DNA of 64,000 nucleotides from Cruorifilaria tuberocauda. Its lineage: Eukaryota; Nematoda; Chromadorea; Rhabditida; Onchocercidae. The position numbers and the translations under genes are program-made. Below are positions 63,609 through 64,000 of this stretch, one piece after another. The stretch is taken from the NCBI GenBank assembly GCA_013365365.1, contig JABVXU010000255.1, positions 1-64,000 of the forward strand, read 5' to 3'. How positions within the stretch are numbered: the stretch's first letter is position 1; the number at the start of each line of letters is the position of its first letter. The notes under the pieces are model-generated. The model saw nothing but the letters and a program-made list of their open reading frames with translations. It made no database searches and had not been told where the DNA came from.

Positions 63609-64000
63609 GTTATTAATTATATAATTTTTTATCTATTTAAATTTAAATTTAGAATTAAAAAATAATAAATAATAGTAAGTTACAATGATAGTGATATTCA
63701 ATTTATCGTATAAATAATAATTTTTTTTTGCAAATAGTTAATTTTTTCAAAGATTGATGTTGGTAACGCTGAAAGATGATTAATTAGTTGATAATAGAAC
63801 AAGATAATTAATTTAATTCATAAATGAACTCGTGCATCTAATAGATCTAATGTGTTATATCAAAACAGGACAAGGTATATTGCATAATACATCTATTGAC
63901 GCTTTAATGAGAGATTAAGTACTAAAAATACCGTTTGAAAAACTATAAAATAAAAACTTTTTACAAATAGAGAAATTATTTTGATAAATATTAAGATGAA

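Noticed and set aside
1..64000. Endosymbiont (Wolbachia-type) insertion or mobile element genes
   Set aside because: No transposase, reverse transcriptase or long intronless bacterial-style frame was seen in any frame.

Overview
The window looks like nuclear DNA of a nematode, most likely a clade III (filarial-type) parasite. It is very AT-rich. Genes are cut into many short exons by introns that end in TTTCAG-like acceptors. The proteins are a nematode mix: Cys-rich multi-domain surface proteins, S28 peptidases in tandem, a myotubularin with a FYVE-like finger, and an SH2 protein with a degenerate kinase domain. I saw no bacterial-style operon, IS element, CRISPR array, rRNA or convincing tRNA. 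All exon joins below were made by hand from open frames, GT/AG sites and phase, and the large models close in frame from start to stop.

Layout. 0.25-11 kb (+): two neighbouring genes for large Cys-rich ectodomain proteins with hydrophobic C-termini; the first runs in from the left edge. 11.9-19.7 kb (-): a 16-exon TXNDC16-like ER protein with a signal peptide and a C-terminal KDEL. A small ORF lies in one of its introns on the opposite strand. 21.0-26.1 kb (-): a 17-exon FTSJ3/Spb1 rRNA methyltransferase. 26.1-30.8 kb: gene-poor, with a possible two-exon 43-residue membrane microprotein and an orphan exon on the minus strand. 30.9-37.8 kb (+): an MTMR6/7/8-class PI3P phosphatase with an intact CX5R site and a C-terminal FYVE-like domain. 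40.7-44.4 kb (+): an SH2-pseudokinase that has lost both the phosphotyrosine-binding arginine and the catalytic kinase residues. 45.2-50.8 and 52.6-57.0 kb (+): two S28 serine peptidases (prolyl carboxypeptidase/DPP7 class). 58.2-62.3 kb (-): a UBE3D-like protein. 63.5 kb to the right edge (+): first exon of a membrane protein, possibly a site-2 protease.

Functional links are loose, as expected for a eukaryotic locus. The clearest are the two tandem duplications (Cys-rich surface proteins, S28 peptidases) and the divergent, CRE/UPRE-like promoter between the UBE3D-like gene and the gene at the right edge. ER or secretory functions recur: the KDEL protein, signal-peptide-bearing peptidases, and possibly the site-2 protease.
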